From: DATEJJ01 sp039649115
Lineage (GTDB): Bacteria > Actinomycetota > Actinomycetes > Mycobacteriales > Micromonosporaceae
Assembly (NCBI GenBank): GCA_039649115.1
Contig: JBBWZQ010000062.1
Coordinates: 1-6,837, forward strand
Direction of reading: 5' to 3'
Length of the DNA: 6,837 nucleotides
The translations under genes were made by a program, and so were the position numbers. Numbering within the stretch: position 1 is the first letter of the stretch; each line of letters opens with the position of its first letter. Shown in pieces: positions 4,042 to 6,837 of the stretch. A model generated the notes under the pieces. It was not told the origin of the DNA, ran no database searches, and was given only the letters and a program-made list of their open reading frames with translations.

Positions 4042-6450
4042 ATGGTCAGACATCGGCAGGCCACCAACCGCAAGCGTGGCGGCACCATCAGTGGCCGGTT
4101 GACCCGCGTCCTCGCGTTGCCCGTGCTGGCCGTCCTGGTCCTGCTGGGTGTCGTCGTGGTCGGCGACCTCGGCCAGTACCGGACCGCGAAGGCGACCAGA
4201 GCGTCCGTCGACCTTGCACTGTCCACACAGGACCTCGCGCAGGAACTGCAGGAGGAGCGCGGGCTGACCAGCGGCCTGCTCGGCGGCGACCAGGGCTTCC
4301 GGCCCGACCTGCCGGCCTCGCGCAAGCGGGTGGACGCCCAGCGGGCCAGCCTCGCGGCGCGGGCCACCTCCGGCGTGACCGGCGCGGACGGCGTGCGCAC
4401 GGCGCTGTCGCAGCTGGCCGGACTGGACGGCGTCCGCGCGAAGGTGGACGCCCACAAGGTCACCCGCGCCGAGGCGTTCGGCTACTTCACCGGGCGCGTC
4501 GGCGCACTGTCCAGCGTGGACTTCGGGCTGGACCGCTCCGCCGACCCCGCGTTGCGGCGCGGTGTCGCGGCGCTGAGCGCGCTGTCCGAGACGAAGGAGT
4601 ACACCGCGCAGGAGCGGGCGTACCTCAACGGCGTCTTCTCCGCCGGTGGCTTCACGGCGGGGGAGTACGCCCAGTTCGCCGCCATCCGCGCCGACCTCCA
4701 GTCGGCACAGGCACGCGCGAACGCCTACGCCACCCCGGCACAGCGGCTGCGCGCGATGCGCGTCACCACCTCCGGCGCGACGAGCGAGGCGCAGACGTTC
4801 GAGACCCGGGCGCTGGGCGCCTCGGACGGCCGGCTGCTGGTGGTCGACCCGCAGTCCTGGTGGTCGGCGCTGACCACGGTGCTCGACCACATCCGCGAGC
4901 TGCAGCAGTCCTTCGGCCTGGACATCCAGGACCGGGCCCGGCAACTGCGGAGCGACGCCACCCGGCGGCTGTCCATCCTGCTCGGGATCGTGGTGGCCTG
5001 CCTGGCCGGCGCGCTGATCCTGATGATCGTGGCTGCCCGCGCCATCACCGGACCGCTGGGCAGGCTCGCGGCCGAGGCCGACGCGGTGGCCAGCCGGCGG
5101 CTGCCGGAGGCGGTCGCCCGGGTGCAGTCGGCGTCGCAGGGCGATCCGATGACCCCGCCCGACCCGGTCCGGGTGCCGCGCCGGGCCAGCTCGGAGATCC
5201 ACTCGGTGGCCGACGCGCTGGAGCGGGTGCAGGCCACCGCCTACACGCTCGCGACCGAGCAGGCGATGCTGCGGCGCACCACCACCGAGTCGCTGGCCAA
5301 CCTGGGCCGGCGCAACCAGAACCTGCTGCGCCGCCAGATCGGCTTCATCACCAAGCTGGAGCAGGAGGAGAGCGACCCGTCGGGCCTCGCCGACCTCTTC
5401 GAGCTGGACCACCTGGCGACCCGCATGCGACGCAACGCGGAGAGCCTGCTGGTGCTCGTCGGCGAGGCGAGCCCGCGGCGGTGGGCGGCGCCGCTGCCGA
5501 TCGCGGACGTGATCCGCGCGGCAGTGTCCGAAGTGGAGGAGTACCGGCGGGTGTCGCTGCGCCGCATCGACGACGCACACGTCGGCGGCGGGTACGTCAC
5601 CGGGCTGGCCCACATGATCGCGGAGCTGGTGGAGAACGGGCTCGCCTTCTCCCCGCCCGACCTGGACGTGGAGATCCAGGGCCGGCACCTGGGCAACCAG
5701 TACCTCATCGCCATCACCGACCAGGGCATCGGCATGGAGCCCGAGGATCTGGCGCGGGCCAACGCGCGGCTGCGCGGCGAGGAGAACTTCCTCATGGCCC
5801 CGACCAGGTTCCTGGGCCACTACGTGGTGGGTCACCTGGCCGGGCAGATGTCGGTCGAGGTGCAGCTGAGCCCGTCGCCGGTCACCGGCATCACGGCGCG
5901 CGCGATGCTGCCGGCCGCGGTCCTCGCCACGGCGGGCCAACTGGACGCCCCGGGCGGCCCGCCGGCGCAGGCGCACCTCCCGACGGTGGTCGAGCCCATC
6001 GCCGAACCCGCCACGCGGCCGGCGGTCGTGCGGCCCGCCGCGGTGGTGCCGCCGCCGGTGCCCGGGGCACCCCAGCCGGTCGCCACCCACCTGGCGATCG
6101 GGGGACGCCCGGCACCGGTCGTGGAATACATCACGGTGCCGGCGGTGGGCCGGCCGGTCACGGTACCGGCGCCACCGGCGGATCTGCTCGATCCCCGGGT
6201 CCGCGCCGACACGAGCCGGCCCGAGATCGTCTCGGACCGCACCCGCAACGGCCTGGTGAAGCGGCCGGCGCGTGGCCGGCTCCAGCCGCCCACCGCTGTT
6301 GTGTCCAGTGTGGACAGCCAGGCGCGCCCCGGCACGCTGGACGAGTCCCCGGCACAGCTGCGCGACCGGCTGGTGTCGCTGCGCGCGGGAATCCTGCGCG
6401 GCGACACCGAGCGCCGGGTGGCACCAGAGAGGGGCAACATTGACCGTTGA
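4042..6450 (+). CDS. cvnA: Conservon sensor kinase CvnA, NIT-domain histidine kinase-like protein
   Basis: Membrane sensor of 802 residues. Order: basic cytoplasmic N-terminus (1-22); transmembrane helix 23-41; extracytoplasmic helical nitrate/nitrite-sensing NIT domain (about 50-305, with ELQEERGLTSGLL at about 68-80); transmembrane helix about 310-332; HAMP (about 333-385); dimerisation helices (about 390-480); HATPase_c (about 500-628). The ATPase has an N-box E531-N532 (ENGLAFSPP), a G1 box DQGIGM (560-565) and a late glycine motif LGHYVVG (591-597). The only plausible phosphoacceptor is H457 in LDHLATRMRRN; no classical H-box is seen. The tail (about 630-802) is Pro/Ala-rich and probably disordered, ending in motifs seen in conservon kinases (GLVKR at 737-741; SPAQLRDRLVSLRAGI at 769-784). 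CvnA proteins are thought to act with CvnB, CvnC and the GTPase CvnD in a membrane complex resembling eukaryotic G-protein signalling. Its stop overlaps cvnB. Ligand unknown: NIT domains do not always bind nitrate. Confidence 0.93.
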   Translation: MVRHRQATNRKRGGTISGRLTRVLALPVLAVLVLLGVVVVGDLGQYRTAKATRASVDLALSTQDLAQELQEERGLTSGLLGGDQGFRPDLPASRKRVDAQRASLAARATSGVTGADGVRTALSQLAGLDGVRAKVDAHKVTRAEAFGYFTGRVGALSSVDFGLDRSADPALRRGVAALSALSETKEYTAQERAYLNGVFSAGGFTAGEYAQFAAIRADLQSAQARANAYATPAQRLRAMRVTTSGATSEAQTFETRALGASDGRLLVVDPQSWWSALTTVLDHIRELQQSFGLDIQDRARQLRSDATRRLSILLGIVVACLAGALILMIVAARAITGPLGRLAAEADAVASRRLPEAVARVQSASQGDPMTPPDPVRVPRRASSEIHSVADALERVQATAYTLATEQAMLRRTTTESLANLGRRNQNLLRRQIGFITKLEQEESDPSGLADLFELDHLATRMRRNAESLLVLVGEASPRRWAAPLPIADVIRAAVSEVEEYRRVSLRRIDDAHVGGGYVTGLAHMIAELVENGLAFSPPDLDVEIQGRHLGNQYLIAITDQGIGMEPEDLARANARLRGEENFLMAPTRFLGHYVVGHLAGQMSVEVQLSPSPVTGITARAMLPAAVLATAGQLDAPGGPPAQAHLPTVVEPIAEPATRPAVVRPAAVVPPPVPGAPQPVATHLAIGGRPAPVVEYITVPAVGRPVTVPAPPADLLDPRVRADTSRPEIVSDRTRNGLVKRPARGRLQPPTAVVSSVDSQARPGTLDESPAQLRDRLVSLRAGILRGDTERRVAPERGNIDR
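4509..4521. repeat. GTCCA-N3-TGGAC palindrome, copy 3 (in cvnA)
   Basis: GTCCAGCGTGGAC, read as G|TCC|AGC|GTG|GAC (S-S-V-D), a different codon phase from the betA copies. Confidence 0.7.
6303..6315. repeat. GTCCA-N3-TGGAC palindrome, copy 4 (in cvnA)
   Basis: GTCCAGTGTGGAC, read as G|TCC|AGT|GTG|GAC in the disordered tail of CvnA. AGT is a rare codon here and the protein segment has no evident constraint. Confidence 0.7.
6427..6434 (+). promoter_or_regulatory. Ribosome binding site of cvnB (supports TTG start)
   Basis: A purine-rich GAGAGGGG ends 5 nt before TTG 6440, inside the last codons of cvnA. It supports TTG as the start, since no in-frame ATG or GTG lies near the expected N-terminus. 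Confidence 0.7.
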
Positions 6451-6837
6451 CGTCCACACCGAGGCCAACCGCTTCAACTGGCTGCTGGCCAACTTCGTGC
6501 GCGGTACGGACGGTGTGCGCGACGCGGTGGCCGTCTCCTCCGACGGCCTGCTGATCGCCACCTCCGACGGCCTGGACCGCACCGGCGCGGACCACCTGGC
6601 CGCCATCGTCTCCAGCCTGGCGAGCCTGGGGCGCAGCGCGTCCCGGCGCTACGACTTCGACGGGCTGAAGCTCATCATGATCGAGATGCGACGCGGGTTC
6701 CTCCTCGTCTCGGCGATCAACGGCGGTGCCTGCCTCGGCGCGCTGGCCGACAGCGGCTGCGATCTCGGCCTCATCGGGTACGAGATCGCGGTGCTGGCGG
6801 ACCGCTTCGGTGACCTGCTCACCCCGTCGCTGATCAC
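6440..6837 (+). CDS. cvnB: Conservon protein CvnB, Roadblock/LC7 domain (3' end outside window)
   Basis: Small cytosolic protein, 132 residues visible, close to the full family length of about 130-145. It has a single Roadblock/LC7 domain: FNWLLANFVRGTDGV (12-26), then AVAVSSDGLLIATSDGL, a helix DHLAAIVSSLASLG, a strand LKLIMIEMRRGFLLVSAI, and CDLGLIGYEIAVLADRFGDLLTP at the end. This matches the conservon B protein, an MglB-like partner thought to act on the MglA/Ras-like GTPase CvnD and to associate with CvnA. The TTG start has a good ribosome site and sits 11 bp inside cvnA (shared 6440-6450), which points to translational coupling and a common message. cvnC (DUF742) and cvnD should follow immediately. 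Family and context are firm. The exact stop is unseen and the molecular role is known from the family only. Confidence 0.93.
   Translation, partial: MTVDVHTEANRFNWLLANFVRGTDGVRDAVAVSSDGLLIATSDGLDRTGADHLAAIVSSLASLGRSASRRYDFDGLKLIMIEMRRGFLLVSAINGGACLGALADSGCDLGLIGYEIAVLADRFGDLLTPSLI

Noticed and set aside
3987..6443. 818-codon plus-strand frame overlapping cvnA in another phase
   Set aside because: The product is Arg/Gly/Pro/Ala-rich low-complexity sequence without recognisable motifs, a typical GC-rich shadow frame.
4012..6606. Very long open frame (864 codons) on the minus strand opposite cvnA
   Set aside because: Expected mirror of a strongly GC3-biased gene. The translation is Arg/His/Gly-rich with no domain pattern, while the plus strand has a clear multi-domain protein.
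1..6837. CRISPR arrays, tRNA or rRNA genes, insertion sequences, TTA (bldA-type) regulatory codons in the plus-strand genes
   Set aside because: None seen on reading the sequence. All stretches without a coding region are under 200 bp.

Overview
The window looks like chromosomal DNA from a high-GC actinomycete. Overall G+C is around 70% with strongly G/C-biased third codon positions. The last two genes begin a 'conservon' (cvn) operon, a gene set characteristic of Streptomyces and related filamentous actinomycetes such as Micromonosporales, Pseudonocardiales and Frankia. I cannot name the genus from the sequence.

Layout: (1) 1-228 (+) is the 3' end of a small Rieske [2Fe-2S] ferredoxin. (2) 272-1411 (+) is a Rieske-type mononuclear-iron oxygenase alpha subunit. 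It has a glutamate (E204) where most ring-hydroxylating oxygenases have the bridging aspartate, a hallmark of the quaternary-ammonium oxygenases (carnitine, glycine-betaine and choline oxygenases). (3) 1383-2162 (-) is an IclR-family regulator, overlapping the oxygenase tail-to-tail by 29 bp. (4) 2198-3853 (+) is a BetA-like choline dehydrogenase of the GMC family, divergent from the regulator with only 35 bp between start codons. (5) 3854-4041 is an intergenic region with a strong 12-bp-stem hairpin, the probable terminator for betA. (6) 4042-6450 (+) is CvnA, a membrane sensor kinase with a nitrate/nitrite-sensing (NIT) domain. (7) 6440-6837 (+) is CvnB, a Roadblock/LC7 protein, TTG-started and overlapping cvnA by 11 bp; it runs off the window.

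Reading of the first half: choline is oxidised by BetA to betaine aldehyde and glycine betaine. The Rieske oxygenase, fed by the ferredoxin, would then remove a methyl group (betaine to dimethylglycine plus formaldehyde). The IclR protein would sense a pathway metabolite. The substrate of the oxygenase is an inference from E204 and from betA next door, not something the sequence proves. The second half is a separate transcription unit, a signalling module whose cvnC (DUF742) and cvnD (MglA-like GTPase) genes should lie just past the window end.

The most surprising signal is not a gene. A 13-bp interrupted palindrome, GTCCA-N3-TGGAC, occurs four times exactly and several more times nearly so. 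It lies inside different genes and different reading frames, and often forces codons that are rare in this DNA. No CRISPR array, tRNA, rRNA or insertion sequence was seen.
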